The notes beneath the pieces are model-generated. The model saw only the letters and a program-made list of their open reading frames with translations. It ran no database searches and was not told the DNA's origin. Shown here piece by piece: positions 17,852 to 26,546 of a stretch of 64,000 nt of DNA (within the stretch, counting starts at the first letter, position 1; each line of letters starts with the position of its first letter). Position numbers and translations under genes: made by a program. This DNA comes from JAGQNP01 sp038257245 (lineage in GTDB: Bacteria > Patescibacteriota > Saccharimonadia > Saccharimonadales > JACQNP01). The stretch is taken from assembly GCA_038257245.1 (NCBI GenBank), contig JBBSJL010000003.1, positions 23,135-87,134 on the forward strand, read 5' to 3'.

Positions 17852-18457
17852 ATGATAAATATTTTTAAAAAAATACCAGTACTAATATTTCTGAGCATCT
17901 TAGCATTCCCAACAATAGTGAGTGCTCTACCGGCTAATCCTCCGAATGGAAGCACTTTAGAACAACGGGCAAAGCTACGTACAGACGAACAGAGAGTTAA
18001 ATTAACAGAAAAAGAGATAACCAGATACAAAACCCGTTGTATAAAAACTCAGAACACTGTTAGAGAGATTCAGAATAAACTAGCCCCAATAATCACCAAA
18101 AGACAATTGGTTTACAAAAAAGTCGATGCAAAACTGTGGATTACTATTGGTCAGCTCAAACTTGCTGGTAAAGATACTTTTACATTGGAAGCAGAGCGGG
18201 CTGAATTTGCAAAGAGGGTAGACGTATACAATAATATTCTCAATCAGTACAACCAGACTTTGGATGATATTGTGGTAATGAACTGCGAAGCAGACTTGAA
18301 TGCATTTATAGCAAGGGTTAAGACAGCACGTGAATATCACCAAGCCTTGAGGACACAGTCAGAAGATATCAAAACTCACATAGTCGACAACGTTAAAAGT
18401 ACATTGTCAGATTTTGCAACTTCCTTGCAACCAAAAGCATCAACGGAGAAAGAATAA
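17852..18457 (+). CDS. secreted coiled-coil protein (duplicated unit, copy 2, gene A)
   Basis: 201 residues, signal peptide at 1-26 ('IPVLIFLSILAFPTIVSA'), then a helical domain with 'YKTRCIKT' and 'VVMNCEADLNAF' aligned with the copy-1 protein at 16409. Spacing between the two cysteines (about 80 residues) is similar in both copies, which suggests a conserved disulfide. Starts 2 nt after the copy-1 B gene and abuts its own B gene at 18458. Function unknown. Confidence 0.65.
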   Translation: MINIFKKIPVLIFLSILAFPTIVSALPANPPNGSTLEQRAKLRTDEQRVKLTEKEITRYKTRCIKTQNTVREIQNKLAPIITKRQLVYKKVDAKLWITIGQLKLAGKDTFTLEAERAEFAKRVDVYNNILNQYNQTLDDIVVMNCEADLNAFIARVKTAREYHQALRTQSEDIKTHIVDNVKSTLSDFATSLQPKASTEKE

Positions 18458-18997
18458 ATGGATCCTAATAATCAACAACCCGTGCAACCAAACCAGAATA
18501 CTATTCCTACCCCAACGTCGGGGCAGCCTAGTAACACCGCTCAGCCTCCAGCCACTGTGGCTGGACAACAGATTATACCCCAGTCAGACGTAACATCACC
18601 GCAACCTATTGCCCCAGACACACAAACAATGCAATCTACTATGCCTGGCCCGCAGAGTCAAAACTCTATTACTCCACCTATGCCAAGCAATGGCCAGCAG
18701 CCAGTTGTAACAAGCGGTGGCCCCAAAAAACCGAAGCTGTTAATTATCGTTATTGGTTCTGTACTTTTACTTGGGCTAATTACAGTTTTAGCTTTAATTT
18801 TTGCATCACCTAATAAATCCACAACCGATACAACCGACACTACCCAAGAACAAACACTCGAAAATGTAGGTCCACAACCAGCAGAAGCTATCGATGTAGA
18901 ACAATCAAACAGTGCTATCAACCAAGATATCAGTGAATTGAATACTGACAACGACTATCCGGCAACACAGCTCGACGACAAAGAACTAGGGCTTTAA
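18458..18997 (+). CDS. single-pass membrane protein (duplicated unit, copy 2, gene B)
   Basis: 179 residues beginning MDPNN: Gln/Pro/Thr-rich N-terminal region (1-85), TM at about 92-112 ('LLIIVIGSVLLLGLITVLAL') and a C-terminal 'VEQSNSAINQDISELNTD' segment resembling the end of the copy-1 B protein. Directly abuts gene A of the same unit. Probably acts with it at the envelope; function unknown. Confidence 0.65.
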   Translation: MDPNNQQPVQPNQNTIPTPTSGQPSNTAQPPATVAGQQIIPQSDVTSPQPIAPDTQTMQSTMPGPQSQNSITPPMPSNGQQPVVTSGGPKKPKLLIIVIGSVLLLGLITVLALIFASPNKSTTDTTDTTQEQTLENVGPQPAEAIDVEQSNSAINQDISELNTDNDYPATQLDDKELGL

Positions 18998-19016
18998 ACT
19001 TAAGCCACGAGACGAG

Positions 19017-19898
19017 TTATTTCTTCGGCTTATTGACTACAACTTGAGGGAACGGGATTTCTATATTGTTTTTGTCGAAGGCTTTCTTGAGCCGTTTGCG
19101 GAGTTCACCATTTACATCCCATTGCTTGCCCGCAGCCACTTTGCCATTGATTAAAACTTCAATGGAACTATCGTTGAATTCGGTAATTCTACTGAATTTT
19201 GGCACTTCTTTGATGTTCTTTTTATAGTCTGCATCAGCAGCAAGTTCTTCACCAACATGATTGATGACGTGTTCTAGCCGATCAATATCCGTGTCGTATG
19301 CTACACCGATCTTGAGAAAAACACTTGAATAGTCCTGGGTTTTATTGGTCGACACATTGATTTGCCCATTAGGTATATAGTGAACGTGACCCTCAAAATC
19401 TCTAAGTATTGTTATTCTCATGGTTACATCTTCGACAGTTCCGTCAACATCAGATAATGTAACAACGTCACCGACACGGTATTGGTTCTCTAATATAATA
19501 AAAAACCCGGTTACGAAATCTTTAACTAATGACTGGGCACCAAAGCCCAAAGCTACTCCAACTATTCCAGCACTTGCCAATAACGGTGCTGTATTAACAC
19601 CGAGCTCGGTGATTATCATCATTGCTGCAATTACCCAAACTGCTACTTTTACAACGCCAGTTACTAGTGAGTCTAGAGTTTTCAATCGCTTCTTACGGTC
19701 AGTCTCCGTAGGGTACATATCTGGTCGGATCGTTTTGGATAATAGTTTAACACTGATTGCTGTGAGAATTCTTCGGGCTACAAGAGTGAAACCGATAATT
19801 ACCAAGATGCTAATCATATGCAAATCTATCCATGTTCCAACTGCTTCTCCAAAACTAACAATATTTCTGGCAATAACTTGTGACAAATCTTCGATCAT
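19017..19898 (-). CDS. mscS: MscS-family mechanosensitive channel
   Basis: 293 residues. Two or three N-terminal TM helices, then the pore helix TM3 with the Ala/Gly pattern 'ASAGIVGVALGFGAQSLVKD' (about 108-127), followed by the beta domain ('VGDVVTLSDVDGTVEDV') and C-terminal alpha/beta domain. This is the MscS/small-conductance channel architecture that releases solutes on hypo-osmotic shock. It is convergent with the preceding membrane gene and divergent from tsaC; the two starts are about 40 nt apart. Confidence 0.88.
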   Translation of the reverse strand: MIEDLSQVIARNIVSFGEAVGTWIDLHMISILVIIGFTLVARRILTAISVKLLSKTIRPDMYPTETDRKKRLKTLDSLVTGVVKVAVWVIAAMMIITELGVNTAPLLASAGIVGVALGFGAQSLVKDFVTGFFIILENQYRVGDVVTLSDVDGTVEDVTMRITILRDFEGHVHYIPNGQINVSTNKTQDYSSVFLKIGVAYDTDIDRLEHVINHVGEELAADADYKKNIKEVPKFSRITEFNDSSIEVLINGKVAAGKQWDVNGELRKRLKKAFDKNNIEIPFPQVVVNKPKK

Positions 19899-19939
19899 TA
19901 CTGATAGTATATATAAGAAGTTAGGAGATTGGAATAAGC

Positions 19940-20527
19940 ATGAGCGAAATAGTGGATATTAATAGCCCAGAATTAGTAACCAACCTGCTTAATGGTGGGG
20001 TAGGAGTTCTGCCTACAGATACACTTTATGGAATTGCTTGCCTAGCATCGGATGAAAAGGCAGTTGCAAGACTCTATAGTCTCAAATCTAGGGAGAACAA
20101 GCCGGGGACGATAATAGCAGCTTCGGTCGATCAACTAGTCGAGCTTGGGTTGAAGCGCCGATACTTAAAACCAGTCGAACACTATTGGCCGGGAGCAATC
20201 AGTATTGAAATTCCTCACCAGATTAACTATCTAAACCAAAGTACAGGTAGGCAAGCTTTTCGTATTGCCAAAGACACGCATCTGGTAAAAATACTTGAAA
20301 AAACTGGTCCACTTCTAACGAGTAGTGCTAATTTGCCAGGTGAACCAGAAGCGAACAATATTGGAGAAGCTAGAGACTATTTTGGTAACAAAGTAGATTT
20401 TTATGTTGATGGTGGCGACTTATCAGGTCGAAAAGGCTCGACAATTATTAGGATTGTAGATGACGCTGTAGAGATTTTACGGCAAGGAGCTGTTAAAATA
20501 AACGAAGCAGGAGAAATTATTAGATGA
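19940..20527 (+). CDS. tsaC: threonylcarbamoyl-AMP synthase (Sua5/YrdC/YciO family)
   Basis: 195 residues with the YrdC fold: 'GVLPTDTLYGIACLAS' near residue 24, 'LKSRENKPGTIIAAS' near 50, and 'PLLTSSANLPGEPEANN' near 125. The family makes threonylcarbamoyl-AMP for t6A37 in ANN-decoding tRNAs. Length matches the short TsaC form without the Sua5 C-terminal domain. TTAGGAG lies at a normal distance from the ATG. It overlaps the MazG-like gene by 4 nt. Confidence 0.85.
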   Translation: MSEIVDINSPELVTNLLNGGVGVLPTDTLYGIACLASDEKAVARLYSLKSRENKPGTIIAASVDQLVELGLKRRYLKPVEHYWPGAISIEIPHQINYLNQSTGRQAFRIAKDTHLVKILEKTGPLLTSSANLPGEPEANNIGEARDYFGNKVDFYVDGGDLSGRKGSTIIRIVDDAVEILRQGAVKINEAGEIIR

Positions 20528-20856
20528 CATTTGATGAATACCAAAAGCAGGCCCTAACCACGGCAATAACTAACCCAGACCCACTAATGGACAAAACAAT
20601 TTGGGCTATGGGTATATCTGGTGAGGCTGGTGAAGTTCTGGAAAAATGGAAGAAGATTGTCGCTTACAAAAAGGGTGTGGTTTCTGATGAGGACCTCGGT
20701 GAAATCAAAAAAGAACTTGGCGATGTTGTTTGGTATGTAGCACTCATGGCACACAGTTTAGATTTGTCATTTGATGAAGTAATGGATTTGAATCTTAAAA
20801 AGCTGGCTGACCGCAAAAAACGTAATACCCAAAAGGGCGCTGGAGACAATAGATAG
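20524..20856 (+). CDS. MazG-like nucleotide pyrophosphohydrolase
   Basis: 110 residues with a full MazG-like motif: 'GISGEAGEVLEKWKKIV' (ExxE) and 'EIKKELGDVVWYVALMAHSL' (ExxD). It should hydrolyse (d)NTPs to monophosphates. Coupled to tsaC upstream (ATGA) and to the NUDIX gene downstream (overlapping GTG), a common house-cleaning combination. Paralogous in fold to 4394-4699 but better conserved. Confidence 0.8.
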   Translation: MTFDEYQKQALTTAITNPDPLMDKTIWAMGISGEAGEVLEKWKKIVAYKKGVVSDEDLGEIKKELGDVVWYVALMAHSLDLSFDEVMDLNLKKLADRKKRNTQKGAGDNR

Positions 20857-21293
20857 TGTTTGATACGGCCACTCCTTACATAGCAGCATTTGTTGTTTTG
20901 CGAAAAGATAACAAAATTGCCTTTGTACTACGTGAAAACGTTTCTTGGATGAAGGGTTTCTATGGCTTGCCATCAGGTAAGGTAGAAAAGAACGAATCAT
21001 TCTCGGCTGGGGCTATCAGGGAAGGGCTCGAAGAAGTTGGGGTCAAGCTTGCCCTAGAAGACTTGCAATACGTTCATACTATGCACAGACATGGAGATGA
21101 TATGGATTGGGTTGATATATATTTTGAAGCCACTAAGTGGCAGGGTGAAATCATAAATGCCGAACCACACGTACACAGCGAAGTTGACTGGCTTGATTTA
21201 GACAATTTGCCAGAAAACGTTATCCCACCCGTGGTTGCAGCTCTGCAGTCAATTGCCAAAGGCGAAAAATACAGCGAATACGGCTGGAATTAG
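20856..21293 (+). CDS. NUDIX hydrolase
   Basis: 145 residues, GTG start overlapping the previous stop. The Nudix box is complete: 'GKVEKNESFSAGAIREGLEE' followed by VGV. N-terminal 'AAFVVLRKDNKIAFVLRE' is the usual MutT-like first strands. Hydrolyses a nucleoside diphosphate-X compound; the precise substrate cannot be told. The context (MazG, TsaC) suggests nucleotide-pool cleaning. Confidence 0.85.
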   Translation: MFDTATPYIAAFVVLRKDNKIAFVLRENVSWMKGFYGLPSGKVEKNESFSAGAIREGLEEVGVKLALEDLQYVHTMHRHGDDMDWVDIYFEATKWQGEIINAEPHVHSEVDWLDLDNLPENVIPPVVAALQSIAKGEKYSEYGWN

Positions 21294-21327
21294 ATATACA
21301 AAAGGTTGTCGTTGTCTATAGATTTTT

Positions 21328-22632
21328 TCAACCAACAAACCCTTTGCGGAGCCATTCATCTAGGCTTTGGCCCCCACCAGCTGTAAGACAAAGCACCAGG
21401 TCGCCACTTTCTGCGTGGCCAGAAATAGTAGCTTTTAGGTCATCGTCTAGTTGCTTTGGTGTAGCTTTTTCGGGCTGAGAAGTTAATGCAACTAGTTTTT
21501 CGGGTGTTAATAGTTCTAAGCTCTTGTCTTCGCGGGCCAGGTAACTGGGCACAATGTATAGTTGCTTAGCGCTATCGAAAAGATGTGACAATTCTTCCTT
21601 AATAAAATGCTGGCGAGTGTTATGTAACCCCTCATAAACGATTACTAGGTTATCTGCTGCTTTTTCTTGGGCAATTTGGATAGCTCCACGAATTTTTTCT
21701 GGTGTATGAGCATAGTCGCTATAAACATTTGGTGCTATTTCTTCGAACCGTCTAGACAGACCAGGGAAGCGGTTCATATGCGTAATCAATTCCTCATCAG
21801 ATACATCGGTTAAACCCTTAACTGCTTCAATTGCTAGTGCAGCATCGCGGCGGTTAACCTCTCCGAGTAAACTTAACTTGTTAACGGTTAACGTGCTAAG
21901 CGATTCATCTGATGTTGGTTCTGGCATTATTGTCACGGAATCGTTGGCTTCTATGGCTAGTTTTTGGGCATCTTTTTGCCATAATATAGTTTGCTTGGCT
22001 TGGCCAATATAATCTCGAAATGCTTGTTCATATTCTTCCCGTGTTGGATAAATATCTGGATGATCGTAATCAATGCCGCTAATTAAGCTAATTTGTGGAT
22101 GAAATGCCATAAAATTATGATCGAACTCATCCGCTTCGTAAACAAAATACTGAGATTCTGGGTTAAAGTGTCCCATATGACCAAAACTGATTTTGGCTCC
22201 AAGCGAATAGCTTATAGGTATACCGACTTGCTTCATAAGCCAAATCATCATGGCTGTAGTGGTCGTTTTACCATGTGTACCGGCAATTGTGATCAAGTTT
22301 AACTTCTTTTGTTCCAAAAAGTAATTAATAAAATCATCGCGCTTACTACTGTTTATATTGTTGTCCTTACAAAATTTTAATTCAGGAAAGTCTGGGTTTT
22401 CCATTACCACAGCGCTGGAATAAACGTACCAATCTATAGGATTTGTAGTATGAACTGCTTGTATAGATTCATAATCTTGTCCAACTTGGACGGATATTCC
22501 TCTGTCTTTTAGATAATGAACATACTGAGAATCTTGTTTGTCTGATCCAGTGACCTGAAAGCCAGCTTCTTGGGCAATTATCGCCAGAGGTCCGATGCCT
22601 GCTCCACCAATTCCAGAAAAGTATATGTGCAT
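21328..22632 (-). CDS. murC: UDP-N-acetylmuramate--L-alanine ligase (MurC)
   Basis: 434 residues. N-terminal 'MHIYFSGIGGAGIGPLA' is the MurC nucleotide-binding start, 'TIAGTHGKTTTTAMM' (about 112-126) the ATP P-loop of Mur ligases, and 'YDHPDIYP' and 'YSDYAHTPEKIRGA' the later Mur motifs. Attaches L-Ala to UDP-MurNAc in the cytoplasm. Mpl (murein peptide ligase) is the alternative family member; length favours MurC. Monocistronic on the minus strand, divergent from the MFS gene. Confidence 0.85.
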   Translation of the reverse strand: MHIYFSGIGGAGIGPLAIIAQEAGFQVTGSDKQDSQYVHYLKDRGISVQVGQDYESIQAVHTTNPIDWYVYSSAVVMENPDFPELKFCKDNNINSSKRDDFINYFLEQKKLNLITIAGTHGKTTTTAMMIWLMKQVGIPISYSLGAKISFGHMGHFNPESQYFVYEADEFDHNFMAFHPQISLISGIDYDHPDIYPTREEYEQAFRDYIGQAKQTILWQKDAQKLAIEANDSVTIMPEPTSDESLSTLTVNKLSLLGEVNRRDAALAIEAVKGLTDVSDEELITHMNRFPGLSRRFEEIAPNVYSDYAHTPEKIRGAIQIAQEKAADNLVIVYEGLHNTRQHFIKEELSHLFDSAKQLYIVPSYLAREDKSLELLTPEKLVALTSQPEKATPKQLDDDLKATISGHAESGDLVLCLTAGGGQSLDEWLRKGFVG

Positions 22633-22712
22633 ACAGATAGATTACAGCGAATACGGTTAATCGTCCAGAGAGGATATTCGTGGTAAAATTAGGCGAAAGT
22701 AAAAAACAAAAA

Positions 22713-23930
22713 ATGCTACACAAAATTATTAACAGACTATTAAGATCAAGACACCCTTGGCGTCAGATGAAGTTCGATGAACTCAGCGAGCTTTATATAA
22801 GTATGCTGTTTCGTGGTCTAGCTATAAGTATGACCGGACTTTTCGTATCAATATATATGTTGAGATTGGGTTATGATATTGCCTCAATAATGCAAGTAGT
22901 GGCATGGTATTTTACTGCTAGAGTGCTTATCTTTGATATAGGAGCAGCCTATACAGTCGCTCGAATAGGGCCCAAACACTCGATGCTTATTGGTTATGTG
23001 CTCCTGGGATGTAATACAGCAATGTTCTTGACGATAACTGCTTTTAACTGGCCCATATGGTTGCTTGGAATGGTTTGGGGTGGATCGGCCAGCTATTTCT
23101 TTATTCCGTTTCATGTGGATTTTTCTAAGGTTAAGCACAGTGCTCATGGAGGCAAAGAATTAGGCTACATACAAATAATGGAAAAATCAGGTGCTGCTTT
23201 GGGTCCATTAATCGGTGGAGTAGTTGCGACCATATTTGGAGCCCATTACTTATTCCTATTAGCTACGATCTTGATTATAGTCGGTCTTATACCGTTATTT
23301 TTGACTAGAGAGCCTACTAAGACCAGACAACAAATTAGTTTTAGGGGCTTGCCCTTCCGTCGGTTGAAACGGGACTATTTATCGATTGGCGCGCTTGGGG
23401 TTGAAAATACCCTAAGTATATTTTTGTGGCCTCTGTTTATTGGGCTATTCATACTTGTAGATAACACAGTTTATGCTAAGCTTGGGCTTCTCAGCACAGT
23501 AGCAATCATTACAGGAGTATTTGCCGCTTACACCATTGGAAAGATTATTGATCATAGAAAGGGCCGAGCATTGCTTAGGAGTAATGCAGTTGTAAACGCG
23601 GTATTACAATTAGCAAGGCCATTTATTTCAACATATCCAGGGACCTTTTTGATTAGTATGGCCAACGAGGTTGTTACCACTGGATATCGAATGCCATACC
23701 AAAAGGGCTGGTTTGATGCGGCTGATGACTTACCGGGTTACAGGATAGCCTATATTTCTTCCATGGAGTGGTTTAGTAGTGTATGCAAAGCTTCTGTTTG
23801 GTGGTTTTTGGTACTACTGACAAGTCTATTGTCTGATAGATCAGTGCTGACTGTAGGTTTTGTAATTGCAGCGATTGCGTCTATGCTTATAATGACAGAA
23901 AAGTTTAAAGCCTTGAATGTGAAAAAATGA
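22713..23930 (+). CDS. MFS-type membrane transporter
   Basis: About 405 residues with roughly 12 TM helices. Start placed at ATG 22713: an in-frame GTG at 22680 falls in an extended -10 box (TGGTAAAAT, 22680-22688) and is unlikely to be translated. Shows an MFS-like loop motif ('IGKIIDHRKGRALL') between later helices. Substrate unknown. Overlaps the next gene by 4 nt. A second MFS gene, with a different sequence, lies at 30224. Confidence 0.75.
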   Translation: MLHKIINRLLRSRHPWRQMKFDELSELYISMLFRGLAISMTGLFVSIYMLRLGYDIASIMQVVAWYFTARVLIFDIGAAYTVARIGPKHSMLIGYVLLGCNTAMFLTITAFNWPIWLLGMVWGGSASYFFIPFHVDFSKVKHSAHGGKELGYIQIMEKSGAALGPLIGGVVATIFGAHYLFLLATILIIVGLIPLFLTREPTKTRQQISFRGLPFRRLKRDYLSIGALGVENTLSIFLWPLFIGLFILVDNTVYAKLGLLSTVAIITGVFAAYTIGKIIDHRKGRALLRSNAVVNAVLQLARPFISTYPGTFLISMANEVVTTGYRMPYQKGWFDAADDLPGYRIAYISSMEWFSSVCKASVWWFLVLLTSLLSDRSVLTVGFVIAAIASMLIMTEKFKALNVKK

Positions 23931-24547
23931 TGGCGAACAAGCGAAAACTACATCACATATCAGTACAACTACGCTCATTTAGAACTATTTATATTATTAT
24001 TGCTCTAATAATTTCTATTGTTATTACAGCCAACGCGTTAAGACAAAACAATCTAAAAGCAATTCAACTACGCGATGCCGTATTAACTTCTGATGAGAAT
24101 AATGATGATGTCGAAGTGGCTCTCAAGGAATTGAGAAGCCATGTATACAATCATATGAATACTAATTTATCGGCTGGTGCTACGTCCATCCAGCACCCAG
24201 TACAATTGAAATTTACCTATGACAGGTTAGTAGAAGCTGAAAAAAATCGCGTATCAACAACGAACGAGAAAATATACGCTAATGCCCAAGCTGTTTGTGA
24301 AAAACAATTCCCAGTTGGGTTGTCTGGTAGTGGCAGGATTCCTTGCATCGAAGACTACGTTGCAAAAAATGGTACAGAGGAGCAGCCCATACAGGACAGC
24401 TTGTATAAGTTTAACTTTACTTCTCCGTTCTGGTCGCCTGATTTGGCTGGTTTTGCCTTGGCTGTATCTCTATTACTGGGCATTATTCTTATCGCAAAGC
24501 TAAGCCTTGATAAGTGGATGAAAGGTCAACTTCACGATCACTTATAA
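23927..24547 (+). CDS. two-TM membrane protein with extracytoplasmic domain
   Basis: 206 residues: TM1 at about 18-38 ('TIYIIIALIISIVITANAL'), a helical outside domain of about 120 residues with two cysteines ('QAVCEKQFP' and 'RIPCIEDY'), TM2 at about 178-197. The two cysteines could form a disulfide. ATGA overlap with the MFS gene. Followed at once by a strong terminator. No family recognised. Confidence 0.6.
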   Translation: MMANKRKLHHISVQLRSFRTIYIIIALIISIVITANALRQNNLKAIQLRDAVLTSDENNDDVEVALKELRSHVYNHMNTNLSAGATSIQHPVQLKFTYDRLVEAEKNRVSTTNEKIYANAQAVCEKQFPVGLSGSGRIPCIEDYVAKNGTEEQPIQDSLYKFNFTSPFWSPDLAGFALAVSLLLGIILIAKLSLDKWMKGQLHDHL

Positions 24548-24549
24548 AT

Positions 24550-24580
24550 AAAAACACCCGTGAAAACGGGTGTTTTTCGT
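24550..24580. terminator. bidirectional Rho-independent terminator
   Basis: Perfect 12-bp stem (AAAAACACCCGT with ACGGGTGTTTTT) closed by a GAAA tetraloop. Because A-runs and T-runs flank the stem symmetrically it can end transcripts from both the MFS/membrane-protein operon on + and the convergent gene on -. Confidence 0.9.
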
Positions 24581-24603
24581 AACCAAGCCCAGATTTACTG
24601 TAA

Positions 24604-25275
24604 CTAGTTGTTAGTACCACCAGTTCCTGTAGTTGGCTTTGTTGTGTCTGGAGCAGTCGTGTCTGCTGCGTCTGTACCACTACTTTGAGCATTTGTAGTC
24701 TGACACTTCTGACCTTCTGGATTTTCTTGGACGTATTTAGCCACAGCCTGTGCAACTTGACCGTCGTCTTTTAGATTCTCCCAGAATATAACCTGATCAC
24801 TATTAATTACCATTTGATCTTGTGGCCCATGAAGTTCACAACCAAGCTTGACTAGCTGAACATCACTGTTAGCGGTTTGACCATTTGGTTGTACTTGTTG
24901 GTTAACACGTAGGTAATATATGTCGTTTAGCTTAGTATAGTTAGAATTTACAGATGTAATCTTACCAAAGTAAACTTGCCCTCCATTTAAGAAGACAGCC
25001 TGATACTTAGTTGTATCAACATACTCACCTTGTTTGGTTACTGATGGTTTAAATATAGCTAAATATGCAATAACAGATACAGCTAAAAGTGTAATCGTGA
25101 ACAATAATGCAACTGAAGCTATTCGCCAGTTTCTGCCGTCACCATTATATTTTCTGTTTTTACCTGTAGGGGCTGCAGCAGCAGGTCTTGCAGTAGCTGG
25201 TGCACCAGTAGGAGCAGTTGTATTTGTTTGTGCGTTGTTTTGTGGAGAATTAGATCCACGGTTCATCCATTCCAT
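24604..25275 (-). CDS. single-pass membrane protein, Thr/Ala-rich
   Basis: 223 residues: low-complexity N-terminus (Asn/Thr/Ala/Pro), a TM at about 55-73 ('VALLFTITLLAVSVIAYLA'), an extracytoplasmic domain with 'FLNGGQVYFGKITSVNSNYT' and 'DIYYLRVNQQVQ', and a Thr/Gly tail. The 'YQAVFLNGGQVYFGKI' pattern recurs in CPR envelope proteins as far as I recall, but no function is assigned. Convergent with the upstream operon. Confidence 0.6.
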   Translation of the reverse strand: MEWMNRGSNSPQNNAQTNTTAPTGAPATARPAAAAPTGKNRKYNGDGRNWRIASVALLFTITLLAVSVIAYLAIFKPSVTKQGEYVDTTKYQAVFLNGGQVYFGKITSVNSNYTKLNDIYYLRVNQQVQPNGQTANSDVQLVKLGCELHGPQDQMVINSDQVIFWENLKDDGQVAQAVAKYVQENPEGQKCQTTNAQSSGTDAADTTAPDTTKPTTGTGGTNN

Positions 25276-25483
25276 TGAAGAAAACCACCTTTGTTTACAA
25301 TTTCTTTACAGATGTAAGTGTAATGCATAAGCGACATTTATTGCAAGACAAAATTAAGTAGAACATGTGGACTATTTGTAATTTATGTATTTTTTACTTC
25401 GAAAATATTGTTGACAAGGTATTTATCTACAGAGTATGGTAGGAGTACCATTAATAATTACAAGAGAGGGAGAGATTGTAACA

Positions 25484-25681
25484 ATGGCTTACAAGCACAC
25501 AAACTCGAAGGGTGTAACATACTACCTAAATTCAAAGGATGTCACATTACGTGGCGGTAAACTGCAAACAATTTATTACTTCAGTAAGGACGAACGACCA
25601 GAAGGCATTGCGGATGTACCTGCAGGCATGATGGTAAACGAAAATCCACGAAACGGATTTCTTACTGTAAAGCGCAAATAG
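25484..25681 (+). CDS. small conserved protein (65 aa)
   Basis: Start set at ATG 25484 after GAGAGGGAGAG, not the upstream in-frame ATG at 25436, which lies in the promoter. 65 residues, basic: 'YKHTNSKGVTYYLNSKDVTL' at the start and 'NPRNGFLTVKRK' at the end. A TTGACA box at about 25412 and TATGGT at about 25436 form a promoter, and a terminator follows, so this is a stand-alone transcription unit. No family known to me; it may be nucleoid or ribosome associated, but that is speculation. Confidence 0.65.
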   Translation: MAYKHTNSKGVTYYLNSKDVTLRGGKLQTIYYFSKDERPEGIADVPAGMMVNENPRNGFLTVKRK

Positions 25682-25706
25682 TAGCTTAAAATAGAACAAT
25701 AATTAT

Positions 25707-25736
25707 CGCTCAGGTTAATCCCTGGGCGGTTTTTTT
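25707..25736 (+). terminator. Rho-independent terminator
   Basis: CGCTCAGG pairs with CCTGGGCG (8 bp, one wobble) around a 6-nt loop and is followed by GTTTTTTT. It ends the 65-aa gene transcript and lies before the convergent carotenoid-type gene. Confidence 0.85.
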
Positions 25737-25764
25737 ATTGTGGAAGATAAATGAAATTCAAATA

Positions 25765-26448
25765 TTATTCTTGTTCTTTTTTGTCACGACGCTTTTCGGT
25801 AATAAAAAGACCCATCAAAAACACACTGAAACCCAAACCAATGCCAAAGGGTACGTATAATCCAACACCCAGGTTAACACCGGCCCAGAATAGTAAAATA
25901 GCTAACCAACTGTAAGCACTAAGTCTTTTTACATCTGATTTACCCCAAAATGTTTTGATGATGATTGCTGCTATAAAAGCACAAACAAACCACCCGGCGA
26001 AACTACGCAAGTGAATACCAAAGAACGAGCCAGGTGTTTCCCATTGCCAAAGGGTAAGTTTTGCCATTGCCGGCGCAAGTACGGTGTAGGTCAAAGTAGT
26101 AAACAATGCGGTGAATAAGGGAACCAAAAATCCAATACTAATTTTTCTGGCTAGCCAAAAAGCTCCAACTACAATTGGAGGATAGCTCAGGGCAATTATC
26201 CAGGGCGTAGAGCCAAATAGCCTGTAGTTTAAAATATCATTGTAGCTAAATTTGCCGTAGGGGATCCCTGTTTTAACGGCTAAGGTCTCGAATCCAATTA
26301 TAAGTAATCCCAACGCAAAGAATAGCAATACAGCTCTTAGAGGCCCACTTTGTTTTATGGCGCCAATAAGTGCAGGTAGAGCGAACAGGATTAATACTAT
26401 GACAGAACCGAATAGAGCAACAGAACCAGTTATTTGTGTTAAATTCAT
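25765..26448 (-). CDS. CruF/DUF422-like carotenoid biosynthesis membrane protein
   Basis: 227 residues, about seven TM helices. Signature stretches 'TGIPYGKFSYND' (about 60-71), 'FGSTPWIIALSYPP' and 'LAPAMAKLTLWQWETPGSFF' match the carotenoid hydratase/CruF (DUF422) family, which acts on C50/bacterioruberin-type or myxoxanthophyll carotenoids. No other carotenoid gene (crtB, crtI) is in the window. Activity on a scavenged carotenoid or a different lipid is possible. Family assignment moderate, function inferred. Confidence 0.65.
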   Translation of the reverse strand: MNLTQITGSVALFGSVIVLILFALPALIGAIKQSGPLRAVLLFFALGLLIIGFETLAVKTGIPYGKFSYNDILNYRLFGSTPWIIALSYPPIVVGAFWLARKISIGFLVPLFTALFTTLTYTVLAPAMAKLTLWQWETPGSFFGIHLRSFAGWFVCAFIAAIIIKTFWGKSDVKRLSAYSWLAILLFWAGVNLGVGLYVPFGIGLGFSVFLMGLFITEKRRDKKEQE

Positions 26449-26546
26449 GCAGAGTTTATTGTCTCACAAAACGACAAATTTATTGAGTGTATTTTAACAG
26501 GAAAGACGCCGTTGTAAATATTGACTATCTGTGGTATAATATAGCA

